From Acidobacteriota bacterium (GTDB taxonomy: Bacteria > Acidobacteriota > Thermoanaerobaculia > Gp7-AA8), in NCBI GenBank assembly GCA_021781455.1, contig JAJXWV010000035.1, forward strand, positions 39,706 to 103,705: 64,000 bases of DNA. The letters are read 5' to 3'. Within the stretch, counting starts at the first letter, position 1; every line of letters begins with the position of its first letter. Made by a program: the position numbers and the translations under genes. The notes under the pieces are model-generated. The model was not told the DNA's origin. It saw nothing but the letters and a program-made list of their open reading frames with translations, and searched no databases. Shown one piece after another: positions 49,674 through 56,750 of the stretch.

Positions 49674-50027
49674 TCAGAAGAGGCCTGGGGCCGTGGCCCG
49701 AAGAACCGCCCGTTGAATGCCGCCGATCAGCGCCTCCAGGAGAATGACCGTGAGCCACAACAGCATGGGCGACCAGTCGATCCCCGCCGTATCGAAACGG
49801 CGCAGAAACCGGCGGAACGGCTTGAGAAACGGGTGCGCCATCCGCGAGAAGATGTCGTTGAGCTGCATGAGGATGTTGAAGGCCGAGCGATAGCGCCAAC
49901 GGAACGAGGTCTGCGAGGCGAAGAACGCCACCCAGGAGAGCAGCACCCAGAACAGGACCACCCAGTTGATCACCCGCAGGACGATCAACACGACATTCAG
50001 AACGGGCAGAATGATCTCGGCGGCCAT
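49674..50027 (-). CDS. YggT/YlmG family membrane protein
   Basis: A 117-residue protein with two hydrophobic segments (about 8-34 and 88-108) and the family block [12 protein letters not shown] between, then [14 protein letters not shown]. YggT/YlmG proteins are linked to division-site assembly and osmotic stress; in chloroplasts the homologue organises nucleoids. It starts 3 bases after the ylmE-type gene stop and lies 44 bases before divIVA, so the genes form one operon. Confidence 0.88.
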   Translation of the reverse strand: MAAEIILPVLNVVLIVLRVINWVVLFWVLLSWVAFFASQTSFRWRYRSAFNILMQLNDIFSRMAHPFLKPFRRFLRRFDTAGIDWSPMLLWLTVILLEALIGGIQRAVLRATAPGLF

Positions 50028-50030
50028 CCG

Positions 50031-50702
50031 TCAGTCTCTCGCACCGAAGATGGCCCGGCCGACGCGCACGATGGTCGCCCCTTCCTCGATGGCCACTTCG
50101 AAATCCTCGGTCATACCCATGGAGAGCTCCGGCAGGCCGGTAGCGTCGCGCAGTTTCCGCAGCTCGCGAAACCACGGTCGAGTTTCCTCGGGAGTGCCGT
50201 GGGGCGGAATGGCCATCAGACCGCGGAGCGAAATGCCCTCGATCGGCGCAATCTCCTTCACCAGCCCGGCGACGGAGTCGGGATCGGCGCCGCTCTTCTG
50301 CTCCTCGCGGCCGATGTTGACCTCCAGCAGCACCTCCGGCCGTTTCCCTTCCCGGACAGCGGCGTTTGCCACTTTCCGAGCCAGGTCGACCGAGTCGATG
50401 GTCTCGATGACGTCGAAGAGGCGCACCGCATCCTTGGCCTTGTTGCTCTGCAGATGACCGATGAGGTGCCAGCGCGCCGTGCCGTCGACCGACGGTTTCT
50501 TGTCACGAGCCTCCTGCACCCGGTTCTCGCCAATGTTTGTCGCGCCCGCGGCGATGGCGGCCGTTGCGGCCTCGGCACCGAAGGTCTTGGTGACGGCGAC
50601 CAGGGTGACTGCCGAGGGATCGCGGCCTGTCCGCTGGCACGCGTCGGCGATGCGCTTCTTCACCGCTTCGAAATTGGCGCTGATCTGTTCACGACTGAGC
50701 AT
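50031..50702 (-). CDS. PLP homeostasis protein (YggS/YlmE/PROSC)
   Basis: A 223-residue fold-type III PLP-binding protein. The PLP Lys is in TLVAVTKT (about residue 39), with [32 protein letters not shown] and [13 protein letters not shown] following. YggS-type proteins balance PLP vitamers and amino acid pools. The start [11 protein letters not shown] was chosen; an open frame upstream to 50993 overlaps the zinc-ribbon gene. It is in the operon zinc-ribbon, ylmE, ylmG, divIVA. Confidence 0.93.
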   Translation of the reverse strand: MLSREQISANFEAVKKRIADACQRTGRDPSAVTLVAVTKTFGAEAATAAIAAGATNIGENRVQEARDKKPSVDGTARWHLIGHLQSNKAKDAVRLFDVIETIDSVDLARKVANAAVREGKRPEVLLEVNIGREEQKSGADPDSVAGLVKEIAPIEGISLRGLMAIPPHGTPEETRPWFRELRKLRDATGLPELSMGMTEDFEVAIEEGATIVRVGRAIFGARD

Positions 50703-50716
50703 CGGTTCGATGATAC

Positions 50717-51439
50717 TCAGGATTCGGTGGTCTCCGGGTAGAGGATTCGACTGCAGCCCTCGCACTTGACCAGCTCGCCGCGCTTGAGCTGCTGGGCCAG
50801 GGCCGGGCGGATGCGGGTGCGGCAGCCGCTGCACGTCTCGCCGTCCACACGCGCCACAGCCACGCCGCCGCGATGTTTGGCCACGCGCCAGAACTCGCGT
50901 TTCAGTTTTTCGGAGATGCCGCTCTCGATCTGCTCCTGTTTGGTGCGAAGGACCTCGAGCTCGGATCGCAGGTCGCTGAGCGAGGACTGCCACTCCGCAT
51001 GGGAGGCGTCATAGCGGGCCTTCAGCTCGTCGAATCCGGCGCGCCGCTCGTCGAGCTGCTTCTGCACAGCCTCCGCGTCGGTCATGCTCTTGAGCACCGC
51101 GTCCTCGAGCTCCTTGACCTGCTTGCGCGTGGCGTCGATCTCTTTCCACGCCGCGGCGTACTGCTGCTGGTTCTTCACCTGCATCAGGTTGCCCTGGTAT
51201 TTCTTCAGGACCTCCTGCTGCTCCTGGAGCTCACCGTCGACGCGGCGACGTTCCTTGCTCATGGTCTCGAGCGACTGTTCGAGCTTCTGCATTTCTTCGT
51301 TTGCTGACTGGTACTCGGCGTCGATCGCTGCGAACGACTCCGGCTTGACGCTCAGCAGACGCTCGCGATCGGCCAGTTGTGACACCACCTGCTGGAGGTC
51401 CCACACCCTCTCCACTTCAATGTTCAATGATGCCTCCAT
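50717..51439 (-). CDS. Coiled-coil C4-type zinc-ribbon protein
   Basis: A 240-residue protein. Residues 10-190 form a long coiled coil (QLADRERLLSV, EEMQKLEQSLETM, KQVKELEDAV). The C-terminal 45 residues are a C4 zinc ribbon, CSGC and CEGC, with the terminal RILYPE motif of PF02591. Such proteins are thought to bind nucleic acid or act in surface/division processes, but function is unproven. The start MEASLNIEVERV was taken; the frame extends back to the tRNA gene. It heads the cluster that contains divIVA. Confidence 0.85.
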   Translation of the reverse strand: MEASLNIEVERVWDLQQVVSQLADRERLLSVKPESFAAIDAEYQSANEEMQKLEQSLETMSKERRRVDGELQEQQEVLKKYQGNLMQVKNQQQYAAAWKEIDATRKQVKELEDAVLKSMTDAEAVQKQLDERRAGFDELKARYDASHAEWQSSLSDLRSELEVLRTKQEQIESGISEKLKREFWRVAKHRGGVAVARVDGETCSGCRTRIRPALAQQLKRGELVKCEGCSRILYPETTES

Positions 51440-51538
51440 AGACAGAAAAGGCGTTCCTTGGTCGGAACGCCTTCGCGGATCGGTTGATCTGCACGACTCT
51501 TGGGAAAGTTCAGGAAGGGTATCGACATCGTCACGTCT

Positions 51539-51614
51539 TGGTGGGTCCACCAGGATTCGAACCTGGGACCTGCCGGTTATGAGCCGGTAGCTCTAACCGC
51601 TGAGCTATGGACCC
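51539..51614 (-). tRNA. tRNA with CAU anticodon (Met, or Ile2 if lysidine-modified)
   Basis: A full cloverleaf with encoded CCA. The acceptor stem is GGGTCCA/TGGACCC, the D arm GCTC...GAGC, the anticodon loop CTCATAA with CAU, and the T arm CCAGG TTCGAAT CCTGG. All stems pair except position 27-43 of the anticodon stem, which is A-C. CAU tRNAs may be initiator Met, elongator Met or Ile2. Initiators usually have an unpaired first acceptor base, and this one is paired, so elongator Met or Ile2 is likely. It lies 100 bases upstream of the zinc-ribbon gene on the same strand. Confidence 0.93.
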
Positions 51615-51678
51615 GGACGCGCGATTCTACACTAGGCGGTCGTTCCGCAACCCCGGACGGCATCGGAAGGCCTGGATG

Positions 51679-51763
51679 GGTTACGCGGTTCCGCGGTTCC
51701 GCAGTGATCGTTTGAACGCTGGTCGCGCCAATCAACACCGCGCAACCGCGTAACCGCACAACC
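51679..51763. repeat. Paired octamer element, GCGGTTGC class
   Basis: The left arm (51679-51702) has GGTTACGC and two GGTTCCGC. The right arm (51740-51763) has GCGCAACC, GCGTAACC and GCACAACC. The TAC variant occurs outermost on the left and is matched by GTAACC on the right. It lies between the tRNA and the LysM gene. Confidence 0.88.
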
Positions 51764-51773
51764 GAGCCGCAAC

Positions 51774-51800
51774 AAAAAGCCGGCCCATCGGGCCGGCCCT
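51774..51800 (-). terminator. Rho-independent terminator of the LysM gene
   Basis: A perfect 8-bp stem GCCGGCCC/GGGCCGGC (51779-51786 and 51790-51797) with a three-base loop. On the minus strand it is followed by TTTTTG. It lies 24 bases after the stop of the minus-strand LysM gene. Confidence 0.85.
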
Positions 51801-51823
51801 TTCCCAATTCGACAGTTCAAATC

Positions 51824-52987
51824 TCAGCGGATCTCGACCTTGTCACCCACTTCCATGGTCCGGCGCATGGCCACGATGCGCGCCGTGGCGGTGTGGCCCT
51901 CGGTCGTGAGCACGGCCAGTTCGCCGAGGACCATGCGGCCCTGTCCTTCCAGCGGGCTGTCGCGGAAGACGGTGAGGAAGTCGCCCGGCTGGATCTGATC
52001 GTCGCGCCCGAGGTTGATCTGGACCAGGTTGGCGATGGCCAGACCCGATTCCCATCCGTCCGACGAAACGATGTATCCGGAGGTCTTGCCGCTGGCGGGA
52101 TCGCAGAACGTGGGGAGATCGGGGATGCGCGCGATGGGAATCGGCAGCTGAGGCAATGGCTTGAGCCGCGCGCCATTGGTGATCTCGCGGCACGACTGCG
52201 TGATGATCGCACGCGACCGAGTCGCGTCCGCGCAGAGAATCTTCGCCTGCCCGATGTATCGGTACTGGCGGCCGATCACCTTCTTCGAGTGCGGTGCGCT
52301 CACCAGATCGCCCGGAAGAACGAGAAGGTACGTATCGCCCGCATTCAGGCCGGTCGAGGTTCCGCCGGCGACGTACACGAAGTCGCCGGTCGACACATGG
52401 TCGGTCTGCGTGAGCACGTGCGGGTGGTAGGTCATCTCGACGTCTTCGAAGGAGTCGATACGGTTGGGCATCGGCTCGTTGGGATCGCCGATGTAGCCGT
52501 AACAATAGAGATCCGCCTCTGTGGCCAGGGGAACCGGCGTGGCGGCGGTAACGGCCGGCACCGTGCTCGTCAGCGACTGGGGGGCCGAAGACTGCGGCTG
52601 GGCCGGGGCGTTGCCGCCAAGCGTCGAACTCTGCTTCGTCTCTGCAGCGGCCTGTACCACTTCGCCTTCGACGAGGATTGCGTCGCCCGGATAGATCCAG
52701 TGGGCGTCGGTGATCCAGGTGTTGCCTTCCCACAGCTGCGGCCAGAGATAGGCGTTGCTGTAGAACTGCTGAGCCAGACCCCAAAGCGTGTCGCCCGCCT
52801 TGATGGTGTAGGTCTTCGCATTCGGCGGGTAAGTGGAAGGATCTGGCGGGTTGTACGCCGTCCAGTGATCGCCGACGCGATGAAGCTCATGCGGTGGGCG
52901 CGAAGACGATTTCTTCGGCGCAGCCGCAAGCGCTGGGATCGCGAGTACCAGCAGGAGAACGGGAGCCACCCGACGCACACTGACCAT
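51824..52987 (-). CDS. Secreted LysM-domain protein
   Basis: A 387-residue exported protein. The signal peptide is MVSVRRVAPVLLLVLAIPALA. A LysM domain lies at about residues 58-110 (YTIKAGDTLWGLAQQFY, then WPQLWEGNTWITDAHWIYPGD), in the long form seen in proteins that also keep a W-x-x-L spacing. The rest (about 160-387) is beta-rich with repeated GDxxxV segments and no recognised enzyme. GGGAGGGG precedes the ATG. A promoter candidate and terminator flank it, so it is a single-gene unit tied to peptidoglycan. Confidence 0.82.
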   Translation of the reverse strand: MVSVRRVAPVLLLVLAIPALAAAPKKSSSRPPHELHRVGDHWTAYNPPDPSTYPPNAKTYTIKAGDTLWGLAQQFYSNAYLWPQLWEGNTWITDAHWIYPGDAILVEGEVVQAAAETKQSSTLGGNAPAQPQSSAPQSLTSTVPAVTAATPVPLATEADLYCYGYIGDPNEPMPNRIDSFEDVEMTYHPHVLTQTDHVSTGDFVYVAGGTSTGLNAGDTYLLVLPGDLVSAPHSKKVIGRQYRYIGQAKILCADATRSRAIITQSCREITNGARLKPLPQLPIPIARIPDLPTFCDPASGKTSGYIVSSDGWESGLAIANLVQINLGRDDQIQPGDFLTVFRDSPLEGQGRMVLGELAVLTTEGHTATARIVAMRRTMEVGDKVEIR

Positions 52988-53021
52988 AATCCCCTCCCAG
53001 GTTTGTGCCCGTATCGCACAG

Positions 53022-53051
53022 AAAGTAGCGCATTCAGAGGGGTTTAGTCAA
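53022..53051 (-). promoter_or_regulatory. Candidate sigma-70-type promoter of the LysM gene
   Basis: On the minus strand TTGACT (53046-53051) is followed after 18 bases by TACTTT (53022-53027), about 35 bases before the start codon. The -35 is close to consensus; the -10 is weaker. This is a visual match only. Confidence 0.4.
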
Positions 53052-53080
53052 AGTGTTTGGTGCAGATAACAGGGAGCCTG

Positions 53081-53112
53081 TTGCGCGGTTGCGCGGTTGC
53101 GCGGTTGCGCGG
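53081..53112. repeat. Octamer array, TTGCGCGG (GCGGTTGC class), right arm decayed
   Basis: Four perfect TTGCGCGG octamers. The expected facing GCAACCGC arm is mostly lost; only CACCGCAACG at about 53167-53176 remains, overlapping the end of the Slt-like gene. It lies between two minus-strand genes for cell-wall proteins. Confidence 0.8.
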
Positions 53113-53165
53113 TGTGCGGACTGAACGGTCGGCGATCGACCGCGGGACCTCGTCACCGTCCAACG

Positions 53166-54077
53166 TCACCGCAACGCCAGGTTCCCATCCGCATCGACTG
53201 TCGCGCCGCCGGCGATGACCTTGTCGGAGAACTGGTCGAGTTGCTGGTGGCGCTCGCGGTAGCTCCGCATGACCCGTTTCACGTAGGTCTGCGTCTCCTG
53301 GAAGGGAGGGATTCCGCCGTAACGCTCGACGTTGCCCTGCCCGGCGTTGTACGCGGCGATCGTGTTCTTCAGGTCGCCGCCGAAACGCTCCTGGAGGAAC
53401 TTGATGTATTTCACGCCGGCGTCGACGTTCTGCTCGGGGTCATAGAGGTTGTGAGCGCCGAGCCAGCGCCCCGTGCGCGGCATCAGCTGCATCAGCCCTC
53501 GCGCGCCGACCTGGGAGCGGGCGCGCGAGTGGAAGCGCGACTCCTGCTCGATCACGGCCGCGACGAGCGCCGGATCGACGTCGTACTTGACGGCCTTCTC
53601 GTGAATGAGGTCGCCGTACGGGACGGCGTTCGCGAAGAAGTCCCGGCGGATGGCGTCGTTGATCCTCGCCATCTCCTCGCCGAAGACGCTGCGCGCAATC
53701 TTCGGCCGCGGGGCCGCATCGAGCGGAACCCAGCGGCTGTCGAACAGCGCGATCTGCCGCGACACGAGACTGTCGGGAAGGGCCCGCGACAGCTTGAAGA
53801 GCGAGGCCGCCGCGAACTCGTCGTGCACGTCTGCGATCACCTTCGCGCCGGCATCGTCCTCGCGGACCACGCGCAGCGAGTCGAGGTTCTTCTGCACGAG
53901 GAAGTGAACGCCGTCGAGCGTGTCCGTCAGGCCGCCGATCGAGAGCGCTGCGCCGAGCAGCAGGGCGGCGGCACCGCGACCGCCGAGAATGCGCAGCAGC
54001 GGTCGGCCGGCGCACACCTTGCGGGCGCGGGCGAGGCGAGTCGAAACACTATCCCTCAGTCGGCGTGTGGGCTTCAT
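53166..54077 (-). CDS. Slt-type lytic transglycosylase, membrane-anchored
   Basis: A 303-residue protein. After a basic N-terminus (about 1-32), one hydrophobic segment (about 33-50) may anchor it or serve as an uncleaved signal. The SLT domain is at about 150-290 with the catalytic Glu in VIEQESRFHSRA, the VGARGLMQLMP block, LYDPEQNVDAGVKYI and IAAYNAGQGNVERYGG. It cleaves peptidoglycan glycan strands. It is the third cell-wall-binding or cleaving protein in the window after MltD and the LysM protein. Confidence 0.9.
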   Translation of the reverse strand: MKPTRRLRDSVSTRLARARKVCAGRPLLRILGGRGAAALLLGAALSIGGLTDTLDGVHFLVQKNLDSLRVVREDDAGAKVIADVHDEFAAASLFKLSRALPDSLVSRQIALFDSRWVPLDAAPRPKIARSVFGEEMARINDAIRRDFFANAVPYGDLIHEKAVKYDVDPALVAAVIEQESRFHSRARSQVGARGLMQLMPRTGRWLGAHNLYDPEQNVDAGVKYIKFLQERFGGDLKNTIAAYNAGQGNVERYGGIPPFQETQTYVKRVMRSYRERHQQLDQFSDKVIAGGATVDADGNLALR

Positions 54078-54228
54078 CGCTCTCCGTTCGTAAAGTTATC
54101 TCGATCAAAATAAGTCCGAGATTGCCGAAGCGCGAATAAGAACGGGAGCGAGGGGGCGGAATATTGCTGATGGGGACGGCTGCTATTCTAAATGCTTCAG
54201 GATGAGCATCTTATGGGATTGAATCGAT

Positions 54229-54291
54229 GATTTGAGATTGATGATTTATGAACTGCAAACGCAGCAATTCATAAGTCATCAATCTCAAATC
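54229..54291. repeat. 28-base near-perfect inverted repeat, AT-rich
   Basis: Two 28-base arms (54229-54256 and 54264-54291) pair with only two mismatches around a 7-base loop. The arm is built from ATTTGAG/ATTGATG/ATTTATG words, roughly 7-base in phase, so it looks like a diverged member of the paired-array family. It overlaps the last codons of the AMMECR1 gene. Confidence 0.85.
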
Positions 54292-54838
54292 TCAGATCCC
54301 CAAACACTTCCGCCTCGAATTTCTCGAGGCGGCAGTCGGCGGCGCGCCAACTGTCGGGCGGAAGGCCCGCCTTGACGCAGGTCTGCCGGAGGAACGTATC
54401 GCGGTCCCAGCCGTACTCGGTTGCGACCTGCGGCAGCAGCAGACCGGCGTTCCGCCCGCGGGAGACGATGAGCCCGTCGCGCCCGACCATGATCTCGTCC
54501 GGCCGCGCGACACTCTCGATCGGGCCCATCACCGAGATCTCGATCTCGAGCGCGCCCAGCTCTTCAGCCGTGACGGGATCGAAGCGCGGGTCGTGAAAAG
54601 CGGCATTGATGGCGCTCGACTCGACTGCGCGATAGAGCGGCGCCACGGGATGGAGCGAGCCGATGCAGCCTCTGAGCTCGCCGCGCCGCGTCCGCAGAGT
54701 CACGAAGACGCCGCTCGGCGTCTTCAGGTGATCGTCGAGAGCGCTCTCGTCGATCTCGGCGCGCCTTCCCAGCAGCGTCGCTTCGATCGTGGAGCGGGCA
54801 ATCTCGAGCAGCTTCTTCCGTTGATCACGATTCAGCAT
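54269..54838 (-). CDS. amrA: AMMECR1-domain protein (AmmeMemoRadiSam system protein A)
   Basis: A 189-residue AMMECR1-domain protein with the conserved LRGCIGSLHPVAPL block (the family's signature), FHDPRFDPVTAEEL, EISVMGP and LLLPQVATEYGWDRDTFL. The family commonly occurs with Memo and a radical SAM protein (AmrS at 9740 here), but its reaction is unknown. The start ATG overlaps the end of the LAB_N gene by 14 bases, so they are co-translated. The last codons run into an AT-rich inverted repeat. Confidence 0.9.
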   Translation of the reverse strand: MLNRDQRKKLLEIARSTIEATLLGRRAEIDESALDDHLKTPSGVFVTLRTRRGELRGCIGSLHPVAPLYRAVESSAINAAFHDPRFDPVTAEELGALEIEISVMGPIESVARPDEIMVGRDGLIVSRGRNAGLLLPQVATEYGWDRDTFLRQTCVKAGLPPDSWRAADCRLEKFEAEVFGDLRFEIDDL

Positions 54839-55106
54839 GGATGCGTTGCCGATAAATCAGCATCAGGTTTCGAACGTAAACGACGAGTCCTGACGCCTGC
54901 CCCACGATAAACACCGGGTCGCGGCGGTGGATTGCGTAGGCGGTGGTGATGGCGCCGCCGATCAGTGAGAAATACCAGAACTGCACGGGCACGTGGCTCT
55001 CCTTCCTTCGTTCAGAGGCGACCCATTGGACGATGAAGCGCGCAGCGAAGAGGAACTGGCCGAGAAAGCCGACGGCCAGCCAGATGTCCCAGGCGGAAGG
55101 ATGCAT
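54825..55106 (-). CDS. Stand-alone lipid-A-disaccharide-synthase N-terminal (LAB_N) membrane protein
   Basis: A 93-residue protein with three hydrophobic segments and the LAB_N pattern: FLGQFLFAARFIVQWVASERRKESHVP, then FWYFSLIGGAITTAYAIHRRDPVFIVGQ. In many bacteria this domain is fused to LpxB or stands near glycosyltransferases acting on undecaprenyl-linked sugars. Here it stands alone and is followed on the same strand by AMMECR1 and preceded by a GT2 gene, which supports a role in lipid-linked sugar handling. Confidence 0.85.
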   Translation of the reverse strand: MHPSAWDIWLAVGFLGQFLFAARFIVQWVASERRKESHVPVQFWYFSLIGGAITTAYAIHRRDPVFIVGQASGLVVYVRNLMLIYRQRIHAES

Positions 55107-55134
55107 GGGGGAAGTGTATCTGACGCCCAGTACG

Positions 55135-55190
55135 GGTTACGCGGTTACGCGGTGACCGCGGGAGAGCGCACCGCGGAACCGCGCAACCGC
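55135..55190. repeat. Paired octamer element, GCGGTTGC class
   Basis: The left arm (55135-55158) has two GGTTACGC and one GGTGACCG. The right arm (55169-55190) has GCGGAACC and GCGCAACC. The loop is about 11 bases. It separates the LAB_N and GT2 genes and ends three bases before the GT2 stop codon. Confidence 0.85.
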
Positions 55191-55192
55191 AT

Positions 55193-55915
55193 TCAGATCT
55201 CCTCCCGAATCCGGTACTTCAGCATCCGCTTCCCCATCCACCTCACGGCGAAGCAGTCCGCCAGGCCGCGAAAGGCTCGGTTCATGGCGCCGTACTTCGA
55301 GATGCCGAACTGCCGGGGGCGGTGATTGACCGGCATCTCCATGACCTTGTATCCCTGCATGCGCACCAGCGTCGGCAGGAAGCGGTGCATCCCGGTGAAG
55401 AGCTTGACTCGCGCGACGGCCTCGCGGCGCACCAGCTTGAGCGAGCAGCCGGTGTCCGTGATGTGGTCGCCGGTGATCCAGTTGCGGACGCCGTTGCCGA
55501 TCTTCGACTGCATCTTCCGGGACCAGGTGTCGTGGCGGTTGACGCGCACGCCGATGACCATGTCCGCCCCGCTCTCCTCGAGCATTTTCATCATGGGCGG
55601 GATGTCGGCGGGATCGTTCTGCAGGTCGGCATCGAGCGAGACGACGAACGTACCGCGCGCCGCGCGCCAGGCCGCGTCGAGAGCCGCGGTCTGTCCGGCG
55701 TTCTTCTCGAAGGTGATGATGCGGAGATTGGGGTACTTCGTCCGGCTGTCCCGCAGCACTTGAAGGCTGCCGTCGACCGAACCGTCGTCCACGGCCACGA
55801 TCTCGTACGACCATCGCCGGCCGTCGAGAGCGGCGGCGATTTCGCCGAGAAGGATCGGGACGTTTTCCTCCTCGTTGTACACGGGAAAAACGACGGAGAG
55901 GTCGGGCTGAGGCAT
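55193..55915 (-). CDS. Glycosyltransferase family 2 (ArnC/DPM-like)
   Basis: A 240-residue GT2. It has SVVFPVYNEEENV, AVDDGSVDGSL, SLDADLQNDPAD (DxD metal site), DTGCSLKLVRRE and HRPRQFGISKYG, the pattern of enzymes that move a sugar to polyprenyl phosphate. The usual C-terminal membrane helices of ArnC are missing; the sequence ends MGKRMLKYRIREEI. A separate LAB_N protein follows, which may supply membrane contacts. The start MPQPDLS was chosen; the frame extends to 55999 into tatD. Confidence 0.9.
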   Translation of the reverse strand: MPQPDLSVVFPVYNEEENVPILLGEIAAALDGRRWSYEIVAVDDGSVDGSLQVLRDSRTKYPNLRIITFEKNAGQTAALDAAWRAARGTFVVSLDADLQNDPADIPPMMKMLEESGADMVIGVRVNRHDTWSRKMQSKIGNGVRNWITGDHITDTGCSLKLVRREAVARVKLFTGMHRFLPTLVRMQGYKVMEMPVNHRPRQFGISKYGAMNRAFRGLADCFAVRWMGKRMLKYRIREEI

Positions 55916-55917
55916 GT

Positions 55918-56685
55918 CTAGCGGCGGAGTGTAACCGAGAAGGCGTGCTCGAAATTGGCGGTCGTCTGCGCGGCCACTTCCTCCAGCGGCTGCTGCCACA
56001 GCGAGGCGAGCATCTCTGCGACTTTGACCACGTAGGCGGGCTCGTTCTCGCGGCCGCGGAACGGCACCGGCGCCAGAAACGGCGTATCGGTTTCGATGAG
56101 AACGCGATCGTGGGGCAGCGCGCGCGCCACTTCGCGCAGCGAATCGGCGTTGCGGAAGGTGACGATGCCGGAGAACGAGATGAAATAGCCGCGATCGACA
56201 AGTCGCCGCGCCACCTCCAGCGACTCGGTATAGGAGTGAAGAATGCCGCGAGCGTCCTTCGCTTCAACGCTCGTCAGCAGCTCCTCGAGATCTTCCGTCG
56301 ACTCGCGGTTGTGAATGATGATCGGCAGGCCGAGGCTCTTCGCCAATGCCACTTGCTTCATCAGGACTTGCCGCTGCGTCTCCCGCGGCGAGTGCATGTA
56401 GTGATAGTCGAGCCCCGCCTCTCCGATGGCCACGACGCGGTCCTGTCGCGCCAGCCGCTCGATCTCGGCGAACGCAGTGTCATCGCAGTCTTTCGCTTCG
56501 TGGGGATGAAAACCGACGGCGGCCCAGATGTCGGCGTGCCGCTGAGCGATCGCCACCGCCTGCATCGCGTCATCGAGCCTGGTCGCCGGCACGACGAATC
56601 CGGCCACACCCTCGGCGCGGGCTCTCTCGAGCACCTCTTCGGCGTTCGCCATCGTCAGGTGGCAATGGGAGTCGGTGAATTGCAT
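55918..56685 (-). CDS. tatD: TatD-family metal-dependent hydrolase/DNase
   Basis: A 255-residue TIM-barrel hydrolase. Metal ligands are visible in DSHCHL, GEAGLDYH, IIHNRE and HSYTES, with the final Asp in LIETDTPFLAP. TatD/YcfH-type proteins are 3'-5' DNases or D-aminoacyl-tRNA-related hydrolases. The start MQFTDSHCHL is the usual one for the family, although an open frame continues to 56955. The stop is two bases before the GT2 start, so the pair is an operon. Confidence 0.92.
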   Translation of the reverse strand: MQFTDSHCHLTMANAEEVLERARAEGVAGFVVPATRLDDAMQAVAIAQRHADIWAAVGFHPHEAKDCDDTAFAEIERLARQDRVVAIGEAGLDYHYMHSPRETQRQVLMKQVALAKSLGLPIIIHNRESTEDLEELLTSVEAKDARGILHSYTESLEVARRLVDRGYFISFSGIVTFRNADSLREVARALPHDRVLIETDTPFLAPVPFRGRENEPAYVVKVAEMLASLWQQPLEEVAAQTTANFEHAFSVTLRR

Positions 56686-56701
56686 CCTGGCCTTCTTCTC
56701 A

Positions 56702-56725
56702 ATTCTGCGTTCTGCGTTCTGAATT
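56702..56725. repeat. Short single heptamer array, GTTCTGC
   Basis: Three units (ATTCTGC, GTTCTGC, GTTCTGA) lie between thiolase 2 and tatD. No facing arm is visible. It may be a remnant of the paired family. Confidence 0.5.
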
Positions 56726-56750
56726 CGCGGTTCAAGAAGAACGTTGGAAA

